Assembly (NCBI RefSeq): GCF_015209585.1
Contig: NZ_JADEYR010000002.1
Span: forward strand, 62,001 to 126,000
Length of the DNA: 64,000 bases
Direction of reading: 5' to 3'
Source: Brachybacterium epidermidis
Lineage (GTDB): Bacteria; Actinomycetota; Actinomycetes; Actinomycetales; Dermabacteraceae
The position numbers were made by a program, and so were the translations under genes. Shown piece by piece: positions 34,283-44,526 of the stretch. The notes under the pieces were generated by a model. The model saw only the letters and a program-made list of their open reading frames with translations. It ran no database searches and had not been told where the DNA came from. Each line of letters starts with the position of its first letter. Position 1 is the stretch's first letter.

Positions 34283-35173
34283 ATGCAGATCCTTCAGGAC
34301 GACGACACCAGGACCGCTCAGGACGGCGAGTTCATCGCGCTCTCCCGCGGATTCGACACACGACTGACAGCCTGGGCGGCCGGGCAGCTGGATCTCGCGG
34401 ACTCGATCCGCGCCCACACCCGGCACGGGCGCACCCCGCGCCGGCCCGCCCTGAGCATCGGGGAAGCCTCCGCGCATCTGCTCCTGTTCACCTTCAGAGC
34501 CGACAGCGATCCGTCACCGATCCATCTGCTGGTGGCGCGCGACGGGATGCTGATCGTCGCCGACGGTGATGACCTCGACCGCATCAGGGACCGCCTCCAC
34601 GCGCCGAGCACCTCACCGAGCCCCGACCTGTGGGCGATCGTGATCGACCTCGTGCACCAGTTGGCTCTCCACACCCAGGACGTCCTGGACGACATGGTCG
34701 AGCGGAGCCGGCGGCTCGAGGTGCGAGCAGCCGGCTTCACCTCCGCGCCGGAGCGCAAGGCCATCGCCGAGCTGCGCAACCACCTGTTCTCCATCCAGGA
34801 GATCTCCGATACCCAGCACCGCCTGATGGCACCGGACGGGGACCTGGCGCAGTGCCTCTCGTCCGGCCAACGTCGTCAGCTCCGTCGCAGTGCGAACGCC
34901 GTGGACGCCGTGCGCTCTCGAGCCACCCAGCAGTACGCCCGCCTGGGCGACGTGCTCCAGCAGCAGGGGACGATCATCAGCGAGCGCCTCACCTTCGTGG
35001 CCACGATCTTCCTGCCCCTGAACCTGGCCGCGGGATTCTTCGGCACGAACTTCGGCTGGCTGGTGGACAGGATCGGCTCCCTCAGCGCTTTCCTCGCTCT
35101 CGGCGTGGCCCTGCCGCTGCTGCTGGTCCTGGTGACCATCGTGCTCACCCACCGGGTGGCGCGCTCGTCCTGA
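34283..35173 (+). CDS. CorA-family magnesium/divalent cation transporter-like protein
   Basis: A 296-residue CorA-type channel protein with a cytoplasmic N-terminal domain, a long helix (HTQDVLDDMVERSRRLEVRA onward) and two C-terminal membrane segments (TFVATIFLPLNLAAGFF and FLALGVALPLLLVLVTIVL). The signature GMN after the first membrane helix is GTN here (FFGTNFGWLVD), a change seen in ZntB-like or divergent members, so magnesium selectivity is uncertain. ATG start. Followed by a strong terminator. Confidence 0.8.
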   Translation: MQILQDDDTRTAQDGEFIALSRGFDTRLTAWAAGQLDLADSIRAHTRHGRTPRRPALSIGEASAHLLLFTFRADSDPSPIHLLVARDGMLIVADGDDLDRIRDRLHAPSTSPSPDLWAIVIDLVHQLALHTQDVLDDMVERSRRLEVRAAGFTSAPERKAIAELRNHLFSIQEISDTQHRLMAPDGDLAQCLSSGQRRQLRRSANAVDAVRSRATQQYARLGDVLQQQGTIISERLTFVATIFLPLNLAAGFFGTNFGWLVDRIGSLSAFLALGVALPLLLVLVTIVLTHRVARSS

Positions 35174-35240
35174 GAACGGGACGGCGACCCGTCATCGCAG
35201 CTGTGGGCAGGGCTCGCACTCCGGCGAACGGCTGATCACA

Positions 35241-35280
35241 CGTCAGAGGCCCCCTCCCTGACGGGAGAGGGCCTCTGACG
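35241..35280 (+). terminator. Hairpin terminator between the CorA-like gene and tRNA-Ala
   Basis: An 18-bp stem with one mismatch (35241-35258 with 35263-35280, arms starting CGTCAGAGGCCC) and a TGAC loop. It separates convergent transcription units: the CorA-like gene (plus) and tRNA-Ala (minus). Confidence 0.75.
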
Positions 35281-35290
35281 TGCTGCTTTG

Positions 35291-35363
35291 TGGAGACTAG
35301 GGGGGTCGAACCCCTGACCTGAAGCTTGCAAAGCTACCGCTCTACCAACTGAGCTAAGTCCCC
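35291..35363 (-). tRNA. tRNA-Ala (anticodon UGC)
   Basis: The 73-nt cloverleaf on the minus strand starts GGGGACTTAGCTCAGTTGG and has the anticodon loop TTTGCAA, the T arm AGGGGTTCGACCCCCT and the acceptor end AGTCTCC-A. The 3' CCA is not encoded. One T-T mismatch is in the anticodon stem. Confidence 0.93.
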
Positions 35364-35397
35364 GGGTGCGCCGGTGGCGCGGGATCGATTGTAGACC

Positions 35398-35586
35398 TCA
35401 CACCCGCTGCGCGGGAACAGGCTGGGCCTTGGGGGCGGCCTGTGCCTGGTCCTGCTCGGCGGAGATGGCCTCGGCCTCGTTCCACAGGTCGTTGCGGAGC
35501 CGATCCGATTCCACCTTGCGCCAGACGAGAACGCCGGCGACGGTGCTGCTGATCAGGACTGCTGCGATCTGCGCGAACTTCTTCAC
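35398..35586 (-). CDS. DLW-39 family small protein
   Basis: A 62-residue protein with an N-terminal membrane or signal segment (KKFAQIAAVLISSTVAGVLV) and the family motif RNDLWNEAE. DLW-39 proteins are short, actinobacteria-specific and of unknown function. This one has an extra 20-residue Gln/Ala/Pro tail. GTG start. It lies between tRNA-Ile and tRNA-Ala, a usual place for the family. Confidence 0.82.
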   Translation of the reverse strand: MKKFAQIAAVLISSTVAGVLVWRKVESDRLRNDLWNEAEAISAEQDQAQAAPKAQPVPAQRV

Positions 35587-35606
35587 GAGTCCTCCGATCC
35601 TCGAAG

Positions 35607-35680
35607 TGGGCCTAACTGGACTTGAACCAGTGACCTCTGTCTTATCAGGACAGCGCTCTAACCGACTGAGCTATAGGCCC
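35607..35680 (-). tRNA. tRNA-Ile (anticodon GAU)
   Basis: The 74-nt cloverleaf on the minus strand starts GGGCCTATAGCTCAGTCGG, with anticodon loop CTGATAA, T arm CTGGTTCAAGTCCAG and acceptor TAGGCCC-A. CCA is not encoded. Confidence 0.94.
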
Positions 35681-35884
35681 ATGATGGCGATCCCTGCACG
35701 GTACTTCAAGGCGGGCCCGGAGAACCGTGCGGCGGCGTGCCACCGACGCACTACGCTACAGCCCCTCCCGCCTCCACGTCCAACCGGCCCGGATGGTTGT
35801 ACGGGAGGTCACAGCGGGCCCCGTCCCCCGGTCTCGGTTCGATCGCCGGCCCCTCGTGACCAGATCCGCCCCTATGGTGAGGCC

Positions 35885-36358
35885 ATGAGCGAGCATCGTG
35901 CCATCACCGCCCTGGAGTCCCTGGGACTGGACCACACCGTCACTCGCCACGACCGAGTCTCCTCCCTGGCCGAGGCCGCTGCTGCCCGCGGCCTCCAGCC
36001 CCGCGACCTGATCAAGACCCTGGTGGTGCGCCGCGCCGAGGGCGACTTCCTCTTCGTGCTGGTGCCCGGTGACCGGGAGATCTCCTGGCCGAAGCTGCGC
36101 TCCCTGCTGGGCGTGAACCGCCTGTCGATGCCGGACAAGGACGTGGCCATGCAGGCCACCGGCTACGAGCGCGGCACCATCACGCCCTTCGGCTCCACCA
36201 CCGCCTGGCCTGTCATCGCCGATGCCTCCCTGGTCGGGGACCCGGATCGCGAGATCTCCCTGGGCGCCGGAGCGCACGGCGTGGCCGTCACGGTGAACGC
36301 CGAGGCCACCCTCGAAGCGCTGACCGCGCAGGTCGCGGACGTCACCGAACTGCACTGA
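35885..36358 (+). CDS. YbaK/EbsC-family aminoacyl-tRNA deacylase
   Basis: A 157-residue editing-domain protein that hydrolyses mischarged tRNA (Cys-tRNA-Pro or similar). Family features are the catalytic Lys region DLIKTLVVRR, FVLVPGDREISWPKLRSLLG, the glycine-rich GYERGTITPFG and ISLGAGAHGVAVTVNAE near the end. ATG start. It is convergent with the DUF3566-gyrA unit, 18 bp apart. The exact tRNA cannot be told from sequence. Confidence 0.87.
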   Translation: MSEHRAITALESLGLDHTVTRHDRVSSLAEAAAARGLQPRDLIKTLVVRRAEGDFLFVLVPGDREISWPKLRSLLGVNRLSMPDKDVAMQATGYERGTITPFGSTTAWPVIADASLVGDPDREISLGAGAHGVAVTVNAEATLEALTAQVADVTELH

Positions 36359-36376
36359 GGGCCACAGACCCCGGTC

Positions 36377-36853
36377 TCACTCGTCGGTGAAGGTGAGCTT
36401 CAGCCCGCCCAGCAGTGCCGCCACCAGGTTGTACAGGAACGCCAGCAGGGTGCCCAGCGCCGTGATCAGCACAACGTTCACCACGGCCACCACGGTGCCG
36501 TAGCTGACCATCTTCGAGAAGCTGAAGAAATCCATGAAGGGCAGCGGGTCGCCACCGTTGAGGTCACGTCCCAGCTGGTCGATCTGATTCCACAGGCCGA
36601 TGGCATCCACCAGGTTCCACAGCAGTGCCACGGCTACGACGGTGGAGATGCCGATCGCGATCGCGATCAGGAACGACAGCTTCATCACCGAGAACGGGTC
36701 CAGCCGCGCCAGGGTGAGGCGCACGCGCCGCGGCCCGCGCCGCTCGCGCTCGTTGGCGCTGCCGACCGAGGCCGACTTCACGGGGCTGCGGCTGGCGCCC
36801 TTGGAGGAGCCGCCGGACGACGCCGAATCGCGCTGTGCGTTGCTCGTGGTCAC
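36377..36853 (-). CDS. DUF3566 membrane protein
   Basis: A 158-residue protein with a Ser/Lys/Arg-rich N-terminus and two membrane segments (MKLSFLIAIAIGISTVVAVA and YGTVVAVVNVVLITALGTLL). DUF3566 genes lie directly after gyrA in many actinobacteria, and here the gap is 3 bp, so they are co-transcribed. Function unknown. Confidence 0.9.
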   Translation of the reverse strand: MTTSNAQRDSASSGGSSKGASRSPVKSASVGSANERERRGPRRVRLTLARLDPFSVMKLSFLIAIAIGISTVVAVALLWNLVDAIGLWNQIDQLGRDLNGGDPLPFMDFFSFSKMVSYGTVVAVVNVVLITALGTLLAFLYNLVAALLGGLKLTFTDE

Positions 36854-36856
36854 GGG

Positions 36857-39814
36857 TCACTCCTCGGTCTGGGTGTCGTCGTCGGACGACGGGTCGGACG
36901 GCTCCGAGCCTAGATCATCGCCGCCGTCGACCGTCCCCTGCGACGCGTCCGCGGGCGAAGCCTCCACAGGATCTGCGGAACCGGCCTCGCCATCGGGATC
37001 GGCCGGAAGGTCCTCCCGGGCGGCCTCTGTGGCGGTCTCGGTCCCCTCCATCGCCTCGGCGATCGCGGCCTCACCAGCGGCGGCCTGTGACTCAGCGCCC
37101 TCAGCGGCCTCCATCTCCTCGTCCACCTCGGCCTCGGAGGTGGTGGTCACCAGGATGATGTGGTCGCCCTTGTCGGGCTTGGCGAACACCACGCCCATGG
37201 TGGTGCGGCCCTTGGCGGGCACGCCGTCCACGCGCGAGCGCACCACCTTGCCCCGCTCCATCACCACCAGCAGCTCGTCGCTCTCCTGCACAACGGCCGC
37301 ACCGACCAGGTGGCCGCGGTCGTCCGGCAGCTTCGCCACCCGGATGCCCAGGCCGCCGCGACCCTGCAGGCGGTACTCGTCGATGCTGGTGCGCTTGGCG
37401 AAGCCGCCGTCGGTCACGGTGACCACGAAGGTGCCCGGCCGCACCACGTCCATGGCCAGCAGCTCGTCCTGGTTGCGGAACTTCATGCCGGTCACACCGG
37501 AGGTGGCGCGGCCCATGGGGCGCAGCACGTCGTCGGCGGCGGGGAAGCGCACAGACTGGCCGTTGCGGGAGACCATCAGCAGGTGGTCGTCGCTGTTGAC
37601 GGCACGGGCCGCGATCACGCGGTCCTGACGGGGCCCGTCGGGGCCATCCACCTCGCGCAGGTTGATGGCGATGATGCCGCCGGTGCGGTTGGAGTCGAAG
37701 GCCGACAGCGGGGTCTTCTTCACCAGGCCCGAGCGGGTGGCCAGCACCAGGAACTCGGCGTCCTCGTAGGTGTCCAGGGACAGCACCGAGGCGATCCGCT
37801 CCTCCGGCTGGAAGGCCATCAGGTTCGCCACGTGCTGGCCCTTCGCATCGCGCGGCGCCTCAGGGATCTCGTAGCCCTTGGAGCGGTACACGCGGCCCTG
37901 GTTGGTGAAGAACAGCAGCCAGCGGTGGGTGGTGGTGGTGAAGAAGTGCTCCACCACGTCGTCGGCCCGCAGCGCCGCCCCGCGCACGCCCTTGCCGCCG
38001 CGCTTCTGCGCCCGGTACTGGTCGGTGCGGGTGCGCTTGACGTAGCCGCCCTTGGTGATGGTGACGACCACGTCCTCCTCCGGGATCAGGTCCTCCATCG
38101 ACATGTCCGAGTCGAAGGGCAGGATCTGGGTGCGGCGGTCGTCGCCGTACTTCTCCACGATCTCGGCGAGCTCCTCGGAGACGATGCTGCGCTGCCGGGC
38201 CGGATCGGCCAGGATCGCCTTGTACTCCTCGATCATCGCCTGCAGGCGGTCGTGCTCGTCGATGATCTTCTGGCGCTCCAGGGCGGCCAGGCGGCGAAGC
38301 TGCATCGCCAGGATGGCGTTGGCCTGGATCTCGTCGATCTCCAGCAGCTCCATCAGTCCCTCGCGGGCCTGGTCGGCATCCGGGGAACGCCGGATCAGGG
38401 CGATCACCTCGTCCAGCGCGTCCAGCGCCTTGAGGTAGCCGCGGTAGATGTGGATCTGCTCCTCGGCCTTGCGCAGGCGGTACTGGGTGCGCCGCACGAT
38501 CACGTCGATCTGGTGGCGGGTCCACTCGCGCACGAACGAGTCGATCGACAGGGTGCGCGGCACCCCACCGGCCAGGGCCAGCATGTTGGCGGAAAAGTTC
38601 TCCTGCAGCTGGGTGTGCTTGTAGAGGTTGTTGAGCACCACCTTGGCCACGGCGTCCCGCTTGAGGGTGAGCACCAGGCGCTGGCCGGTGCGGCCGGAGG
38701 TCTCGTCGGTGATGTCGGCGACGCCCTGCACCTTGCCCAGCTTGACCAGCTCGGCGATCTTGCGGGCCAGGGTGTCGGGGTTGACCTGGTAAGGCAGCTC
38801 GGTGACCACCAGGGCCATCCGCCCGCCCACCTCCTCGGTGTTGACCACGGCGCGCTGAGTGATGGAGCCGCGGCCGGTGCGGTAGGCCTCCTCGATGCCC
38901 TTGGTGCCCACGATGGTGGCGCCGGTGGGGAAGTCGGGGCCCTTGATGAACCGCAGGCAGGCCTCCAGCAGCTCGGGCTTGGTGGCCTCGGGGTTCTGCA
39001 GCAGCCACTGCACGGCCCCTGCGACCTCGCGCAGGTTGTGCGGGGGGATGTTGGTGGCCATGCCCACGGCGATCCCCGAGGAGCCGTTGACCAGCAGGTT
39101 CGGGAAGCGGGCCGGCAGGATCGACGGCTCCTGGATGGTGTTGTCGTAGTTGCCGACGGTGTCGACGGTCTCCTGCTCGATGTCCCGCACCAGCTCCAGG
39201 GCCAGCGGTGCCATCTTGCACTCGGTGTACCTCGGGGCGGCCGCGCCGTCGTCACCGGCGGAGCCGAAGTTGCCCTGCCCCAGGATCAGTGGGTACCGCA
39301 TGGACCACGGCTGGACCAGGCGCACCATCGCGTCGTAGATCGCCGAGTCGCCGTGGGGGTGGTAGTTGCCCATCACCTCGCCGACGACCTTCGCGCACTT
39401 GGAGAAGGAGCGGTCGGGGCGGTAGCCGCCGTCGTACATCGCGTAGACGATGCGGCGGTGGACGGGCTTGAGTCCGTCACGCACGTCCGGCAGGGCGCGG
39501 CCGACGATCACGCTCATCGCGTAGTCGAGGTAGGAGCGCTGCATCTCCTGGTTGAGGTCGACCTGGCTGATCTTGTCGACCTCGCTCTCGTCCAGCGGGT
39601 CCACCAGCGTCACGGTGCGATCGACGGCCTCGGAGGCGGTGACCTGGGTGGTGCCCTCGGGGGCGACCTGGCCGGCCGGTGCGCCCTCCAGCAGGACGTC
39701 ATCGGCGCCGGACGGGGTGCCCGTCGGCTCGGGGCCGGTCCCACCGGCGCCCTGGTCGGCGGGCAGGCCGCTGTTCTCCTCGGGGGTGGTGGGGTCGTTC
39801 GGGATGTCGCTCAT
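36857..39814 (-). CDS. gyrA: DNA gyrase subunit A
   Basis: The 985-residue breakage-reunion subunit of DNA gyrase. The core begins at [20 protein letters not shown] near residue 88, with the catalytic Tyr in [11 protein letters not shown], and the C-terminal beta-pinwheel contains the GyrA box KRGGKGVRG. In the quinolone-determining region [15 protein letters not shown] the residues matching E. coli S83 and D87 are Ser and Asp, the susceptible type. Longer than usual: an acidic leader of about 85 residues and an acidic tail of about 100, both low-complexity. Lies 97 bp after gyrB. Confidence 0.97.
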   Translation of the reverse strand: MSDIPNDPTTPEENSGLPADQGAGGTGPEPTGTPSGADDVLLEGAPAGQVAPEGTTQVTASEAVDRTVTLVDPLDESEVDKISQVDLNQEMQRSYLDYAMSVIVGRALPDVRDGLKPVHRRIVYAMYDGGYRPDRSFSKCAKVVGEVMGNYHPHGDSAIYDAMVRLVQPWSMRYPLILGQGNFGSAGDDGAAAPRYTECKMAPLALELVRDIEQETVDTVGNYDNTIQEPSILPARFPNLLVNGSSGIAVGMATNIPPHNLREVAGAVQWLLQNPEATKPELLEACLRFIKGPDFPTGATIVGTKGIEEAYRTGRGSITQRAVVNTEEVGGRMALVVTELPYQVNPDTLARKIAELVKLGKVQGVADITDETSGRTGQRLVLTLKRDAVAKVVLNNLYKHTQLQENFSANMLALAGGVPRTLSIDSFVREWTRHQIDVIVRRTQYRLRKAEEQIHIYRGYLKALDALDEVIALIRRSPDADQAREGLMELLEIDEIQANAILAMQLRRLAALERQKIIDEHDRLQAMIEEYKAILADPARQRSIVSEELAEIVEKYGDDRRTQILPFDSDMSMEDLIPEEDVVVTITKGGYVKRTRTDQYRAQKRGGKGVRGAALRADDVVEHFFTTTTHRWLLFFTNQGRVYRSKGYEIPEAPRDAKGQHVANLMAFQPEERIASVLSLDTYEDAEFLVLATRSGLVKKTPLSAFDSNRTGGIIAINLREVDGPDGPRQDRVIAARAVNSDDHLLMVSRNGQSVRFPAADDVLRPMGRATSGVTGMKFRNQDELLAMDVVRPGTFVVTVTDGGFAKRTSIDEYRLQGRGGLGIRVAKLPDDRGHLVGAAVVQESDELLVVMERGKVVRSRVDGVPAKGRTTMGVVFAKPDKGDHIILVTTTSEAEVDEEMEAAEGAESQAAAGEAAIAEAMEGTETATEAAREDLPADPDGEAGSADPVEASPADASQGTVDGGDDLGSEPSDPSSDDDTQTEE

Positions 39815-39911
39815 GCGGGAAGGACCTTTCGCGTCGGATCCAGAGGGATCCACGGGCAGCGGGTGGGGCGGGCCGATGGGCGCGCACCGGGGGTGCGCGG
39901 CGCCCGGGCCG

Positions 39912-42008
39912 TCAGATGTCGAGGAAGCGGACGTCCTTGGCGTTCTCCTGGATGAAGCGGCGGCGCGCGTCGACGTCATCGCCCATCAGCACCGAGAAGA
40001 TGGTGTCCGCATCGGCGGCCTCGTCCACGGTGACCTGCTTCAGGGTGCGCACGTCGCGGTCCATGGTGGTGGTCTGGAGCTCCTTCCAGTCCATCTCGCC
40101 CAGGCCCTTGTAGCGCTGGATCCCGTTCTCCTTGGGGATCCGCTTGCCGGCCGCGCGGCCGGCCTCCAGGCGCTGATCGCGCTCCTCGTCGCTGAACACG
40201 TACTCGTGCGGTGAGTTGGACCACTTCAGGCGGTACAGCGGCGGCATCGCGATGAACACGTGGCCCAGTTCGATCAGCGGCCGCATGTAGCGGAACAGCA
40301 GGGTCAGCAGCAGGGTGCAGATGTGCTGGCCGTCGACGTCGGCGTCGGCCATCAGGATGATCTTGTGGTACCGCAGCTTGGTGGCGTCGAAGTCCTCACC
40401 GATGCCGGTGCCGAAGGCGGTGATCAGCGAGCGCACCTCCTGGTTGTCCAGGGCGCGGTCCAGCCGGGCCTTCTCCACGTTCAGGATCTTGCCGCGGATG
40501 GGCAGGATGGCCTGGGTGCGCGGATCGCGACCGGAGACGGCCGAGCCGCCGGCGGAGTCGCCCTCCACGATGAAGATCTCGGACTCGGCGGGGTTGCGGG
40601 AGGAGCAGTCGCGCAGCTTGCCGGGCATGCCGCCCGTCTCCAGCGGGGACTTGCGGCGCGTGGCGTCGCGGGCCTTGCGGGCGGCCTCGCGGGCCATCGC
40701 GGCGGCCTGCGCCTTGGTGACGATGGAGCGGGCCTCCTGAGGGTGGGACTCCATCCAGGCCACCAGCTGGTCGTTCATCACCTTGACCATGAAGGTGCGA
40801 GCGATGGCGTTGCCCAGCTTGGTCTTGGTCTGGCCCTCGAACTGCGGCTCGCCCAGCTTCACGGACACCACAGCGGTCAGGCCCTCGCGGATGTCCTCAC
40901 CGGTGAGGTTGGCGTCCTTCTCCTTGAGGATGCCCTGGGCGCGGGCGTAGCGGTTCACGATCGCCGTCAGCGCCGTGCGGAAGCCCTCTTCGTGGGTGCC
41001 GCCCTCGTGGGTGTTGATGGTGTTGGCGTAGGTGTGCACCGACTCGGAGTAGGCACCCGTCCACTGCATGGCGACCTCGACGGAGATCTTCACCTCGGTG
41101 TCCTCGGCCTCGAAGGCGATGATCTCGGGGTGGATCACCTCGGCCCGCTTGGCCTTGTTGATGAACTCCACGAAGTCCTGCAGGCCGCGGTCGTAGCGGT
41201 AGGTCCAGGTGGGGGGGCCGGTGGGCTTGTCCTCGCCCTCGCCCTCCAGCTCGACGTCGACGAGGTCTTCCTCGCTCTCCTCCACGACGGCGGGACGCAG
41301 ATCGGTGAGGGTGATCGCCAGGCCCTTGTTCAGGAACGCCATCTGCTGGAAGCGCTTGCGCAGCACCTCGACGTCGAACACGGTGGCGTCGAAGATCTCC
41401 GCATCCGGCCAGAAGCTGATGGTGGTGCCGGTCTCCTCGGTCTGCTCGCCCTTGTCCAGCGGGGCCTCGGGGATGCCGCGCTGGTACGCCTGGCGCCACA
41501 CGTGGCCCTGACGGCGGATCTCCACCTCCATCCGACGGGACAGGGCGTTGACCACCGAGGATCCCACGCCGTGCAGACCTCCGGAGACGGCGTACCCGCC
41601 GCCGCCGAACTTGCCGCCGGCGTGCAGCACGGTGAGCACCAGCTCCACGGCGGGCTTGCCCTCGGTGGGGTGCATGTCCACCGGGATGCCGCGGGCGTGG
41701 TCGACCACCCTGACGCCGCCGTCCTCCAGCAGCGTGACCTCGATCGAGTCGCCGTGGCCGGCCAGGGCCTCGTCCACGGAGTTGTCGACGATCTCCCACA
41801 CCAGGTGGTGCAGCCCGCGCTCACCGGTGGAGCCGATGTACATGCCGGGGCGCTTGCGGACGGCCTCGAGGCCCTCGAGAACGGTGATGTCCGAGGCCTC
41901 GTAGTGCTCAGGTGCGTGAGCGGCGCTCTCCGCGGCGCTGGGCGCGGGGGGCTCGGCCTGGGCCTGGGTCACTGCCTGATCGGGCGTGGGGTGGTCGCTG
42001 TCGCTCAC
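39912..42008 (-). CDS. gyrB: DNA gyrase subunit B
   Basis: The 698-residue ATPase subunit of gyrase. The GHKL ATP site shows [15 protein letters not shown] and [14 protein letters not shown], with the TOPRIM acidic residues in EGDSAGGSA and [11 protein letters not shown]. The C-terminus ends in the usual [17 protein letters not shown]. It has a 40-residue Ala/Pro-rich leader. ATG start. A 378-bp gap separates it from dciA, so it probably has its own promoter. Confidence 0.97.
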   Translation of the reverse strand: MSDSDHPTPDQAVTQAQAEPPAPSAAESAAHAPEHYEASDITVLEGLEAVRKRPGMYIGSTGERGLHHLVWEIVDNSVDEALAGHGDSIEVTLLEDGGVRVVDHARGIPVDMHPTEGKPAVELVLTVLHAGGKFGGGGYAVSGGLHGVGSSVVNALSRRMEVEIRRQGHVWRQAYQRGIPEAPLDKGEQTEETGTTISFWPDAEIFDATVFDVEVLRKRFQQMAFLNKGLAITLTDLRPAVVEESEEDLVDVELEGEGEDKPTGPPTWTYRYDRGLQDFVEFINKAKRAEVIHPEIIAFEAEDTEVKISVEVAMQWTGAYSESVHTYANTINTHEGGTHEEGFRTALTAIVNRYARAQGILKEKDANLTGEDIREGLTAVVSVKLGEPQFEGQTKTKLGNAIARTFMVKVMNDQLVAWMESHPQEARSIVTKAQAAAMAREAARKARDATRRKSPLETGGMPGKLRDCSSRNPAESEIFIVEGDSAGGSAVSGRDPRTQAILPIRGKILNVEKARLDRALDNQEVRSLITAFGTGIGEDFDATKLRYHKIILMADADVDGQHICTLLLTLLFRYMRPLIELGHVFIAMPPLYRLKWSNSPHEYVFSDEERDQRLEAGRAAGKRIPKENGIQRYKGLGEMDWKELQTTTMDRDVRTLKQVTVDEAADADTIFSVLMGDDVDARRRFIQENAKDVRFLDI

Positions 42009-42386
42009 GTGGTGCAGCTCCTCGCAGTCCGGGGGCCCTCGGCTCCGGTGGAGCGCCGAGGGAGTTCGACCTGGTGGCGGCGCGGAACGTATCCTGGCCT
42101 GGCACGCGAACGGCCCGACGCGCCTCGCGCACGCGCGCGAGGGCCCACAGGCCGCTGACCTCGGGGCCGGGAACAGGAAGCAGTGCGCCGGGTTGCCGGT
42201 CGAACCTGGTCGATTCTATCGGAATCAGGCCCGTGAACCTATTCGACGCCCCGATCATGTGGACAACACGACGCGGAAGTGCCCCCAGGAGGCCCGAGAA
42301 CCCCCCGTGGAACGACTCGGACGCCGTCCCGTGGGGTCCGGTACGCGCCGAGGGGTGATCTCCCGCCACGGGGCCGCGCAGGGATC
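42009..42386 (-). promoter_or_regulatory. gyrB upstream region
   Basis: This 378-bp gap between dciA and gyrB contains no gene. A TAGAAT -10-like element on the minus strand (42213-42218) lies about 205 bp before the gyrB start, but no good -35 goes with it, so the promoter call is weak. Supercoiling-sensitive control would be expected for gyrB but is not visible. Confidence 0.35.
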
Positions 42387-43244
42387 TCACCCGTAGGTGT
42401 CGCGCGGGCCCCGCCAGGTGACGGTGCGGCGGCCCTTCTTCCAGCTGCGCTGCGCGGCGGCGGGCCCGGTGACTCGCAGCTCGGAGACGACGTGCGAACC
42501 CACGTGCTCCTCGATGGTGGTGATCAGCTGGGGAGTGAGCATGCGCAGCTGGGAGGCCCAGGCGGAGGAGGAGGCGCTGACCACCAGCACCCCGTCCTCG
42601 AAGGAGACCGGGCGACAATGGACAGCCAGCCGGTCGCCGACGATCTCCTCCCACTCCTCGAGCACGCGTCCCGCGCTCATGCCGGCACTCCATCCCAGGT
42701 CGCCCAGCACGCGGCGCAGCACCAGCTGCACGCCCTGCGGGTCCCGGGGATCGGGCCGCGCGCCGGAGTAGCCCGGCGCGCTAGTGGATCGGTCGCGCAC
42801 GTCGCGGGCCTGGGTCTTGGCGGAGATCGGGAACAGGCCCCGGTCTCGCGCCGCGGCCCGGGAGCGGTTGACGGTGCGGCGGGCGAGCTCGAAGGGATCA
42901 GCGGGGGTGGGCAGGTCCACCGGGTCGTAGGCAGGCGGTTCCGGCTCGGGATCGCGGTCGTCGACCCACTGCTGGTCATCGGCCCCCTGGTCGGGACCGG
43001 GACCCGGCTCCGGCCAGCTCGCCTGGCGCTGGGCGCGGGTCTGCTCGGTCGGCGGCTCCTGCGGCAGATGCGCGGCACCGAGGCGCTGCGCCGATGTGTC
43101 GTCCCGGCGCCACGTGGACAGGTCGTAGGGGTTCGCCAGCGACGGTCGCGGCAGGGTCGGGGGCGGGGTGCGACGCCTACCGTCAGCTGCGCTGCCACCG
43201 CCGGGCGCAGACCCGCCGCGGCGCGGAGTCATGCGGCCGCTCAC
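42387..43244 (-). CDS. dciA: DciA-type (DUF721) replicative helicase loader-like protein
   Basis: A 285-residue protein whose C-terminal DUF721 domain (VLGDLGWSAGMSAGRVLEEW, then EIVGDRLAVHCRPVSFEDG) matches DciA, which loads or assists the DnaB helicase in bacteria lacking DnaC. The first 150 residues are Pro/Arg/Asp-rich and disordered. The GTG start overlaps the recF stop (GTGA). It follows recF as in other actinobacteria. Confidence 0.88.
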   Translation of the reverse strand: MSGRMTPRRGGSAPGGGSAADGRRRTPPPTLPRPSLANPYDLSTWRRDDTSAQRLGAAHLPQEPPTEQTRAQRQASWPEPGPGPDQGADDQQWVDDRDPEPEPPAYDPVDLPTPADPFELARRTVNRSRAAARDRGLFPISAKTQARDVRDRSTSAPGYSGARPDPRDPQGVQLVLRRVLGDLGWSAGMSAGRVLEEWEEIVGDRLAVHCRPVSFEDGVLVVSASSSAWASQLRMLTPQLITTIEEHVGSHVVSELRVTGPAAAQRSWKKGRRTVTWRGPRDTYG

Positions 43245-44506
43245 CAGCTGCTCCCGGCGCTGCTGCTGCGCGGCACCGCCTCGCCGAGCGTCACGTCCAC
43301 CAGGTGCATGTCCCCGTGCAGGGAGGTGGGGATGTCGGTGTCGTTGGCGGTGGTGATCAGCACCTGGGTGGCGCCGGTGACGATGCGTCCCAGGCGCTCA
43401 CGGCGGTGCACGTCCAGCTCGCTGAACACGTCGTCGAGTATCAGGATGGGCTCGCCGTCGCCGAGATCCCCCTCCTCCAGTCGCAGCAGGTCGTAGGAGC
43501 CCAGGCGCAGCGACAGGGCCAGCGACCAGCTCTCGCCATGGCTCGCATACCCCTTGGCGGGGAAGTCGTGCAGACGGATCTCCATGTCGTCGCGGTGGGG
43601 GCCCACCAGGGTGACGCCGCGGTCGATCTCCTCGTCGTGCCTCTCGCCCAGCATCCGCAGCATCACATCGTGGATCTCGACGGTGGTGGGGAGCGTGCCG
43701 GGCAGGGCACCGAGCTCGTCGAGCACCGCGGAGCGGTAGGCGACATCGGCCGGGGAGTTCACCTCGGGCCGCTGGTCCGGGGGCAGGGAGAGGGACTCCT
43801 CGGCACCCTCGTCGGAGGAGACCCGCAGGTAGGAGTAGCCCACATGGGGGCGCAGGCGATTGACCAGGTGCAGTCGCGCACGCAGCAGGTCCGCACCCAG
43901 TCGGGCCAGCTGCTGGTCCCACACCACCAGGGTGGACTCGGCGGACTCGGCGGGGTCCAGCCCGCCCACAGACCGGCCGCTGCTGCCGCGTCTCATGGAC
44001 CGCATCTGCTTGAGCAGGTTGGAGCGCTGCTTGAGCACCCGGTCGTAGTCGGCCTTGACCGAGGCGTAGCGCGGGGCGATGACGAACAGCAGCTCGTCCA
44101 GGAACCGCCGCCGGCCCTCGGGATCGGCCTTGACCAGGCCCAGGTCCTCCGGGGCGAACAGCACCGCTCGCACCTCTCCCAGCAGGTCCCGCAGCCGACT
44201 GAGGCCGCTGCCCTGCACGCGGGCACGATTGGAGCGGCCCGGGGTGATCTCGAGGTCCACCTGCAGGGGGCGGCCGGCGCGCAGGAAGCTCGCGCGGATG
44301 ATGGCGGTGCTCTCGCCGCGGTGCACCAGCGCGGCATCGTGGGAGACACGGTGGCTGGAGAGGGTGGCGAGGTACCAGACGGCCTCGACGATGTTCGTCT
44401 TTCCCTGGCCGTTCCGTCCCACCAGCACGGTGATCCCGGGCTTCACGGCCAGGGACAGCCGGGGGTAGGAGCGGTAGTCGGTGAGCTCGAGGGAGGTCAG
44501 CAGCAC
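43241..44506 (-). CDS. recF: DNA replication and repair protein RecF
   Basis: A 421-residue SMC-like ATPase for gap repair and RecA loading. The front shows LELTDYRSYPRLSL and Walker A VGRNGQGKTNIVEA, the signature is in SLALSLRLGSYDLL and Walker B is PILILDDVFSELD. GTG start, 20 bp after dnaN. It has an extra Ser/Gly-rich stretch around residue 160 compared with short RecF forms. Confidence 0.95.
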   Translation of the reverse strand: MLLTSLELTDYRSYPRLSLAVKPGITVLVGRNGQGKTNIVEAVWYLATLSSHRVSHDAALVHRGESTAIIRASFLRAGRPLQVDLEITPGRSNRARVQGSGLSRLRDLLGEVRAVLFAPEDLGLVKADPEGRRRFLDELLFVIAPRYASVKADYDRVLKQRSNLLKQMRSMRRGSSGRSVGGLDPAESAESTLVVWDQQLARLGADLLRARLHLVNRLRPHVGYSYLRVSSDEGAEESLSLPPDQRPEVNSPADVAYRSAVLDELGALPGTLPTTVEIHDVMLRMLGERHDEEIDRGVTLVGPHRDDMEIRLHDFPAKGYASHGESWSLALSLRLGSYDLLRLEEGDLGDGEPILILDDVFSELDVHRRERLGRIVTGATQVLITTANDTDIPTSLHGDMHLVDVTLGEAVPRSSSAGSSW

Positions 44507-44526
44507 GGAGGGGTCACCCCCGCCGC

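Noticed and set aside
37160-39955. Long plus-strand frame of 931 codons opposite gyrA
   Set aside because: It is a GC-rich antisense shadow with Val/Leu/Gly/His bias and no family features; gyrA is certain on the other strand. The same holds for 40260-42158 opposite gyrB.
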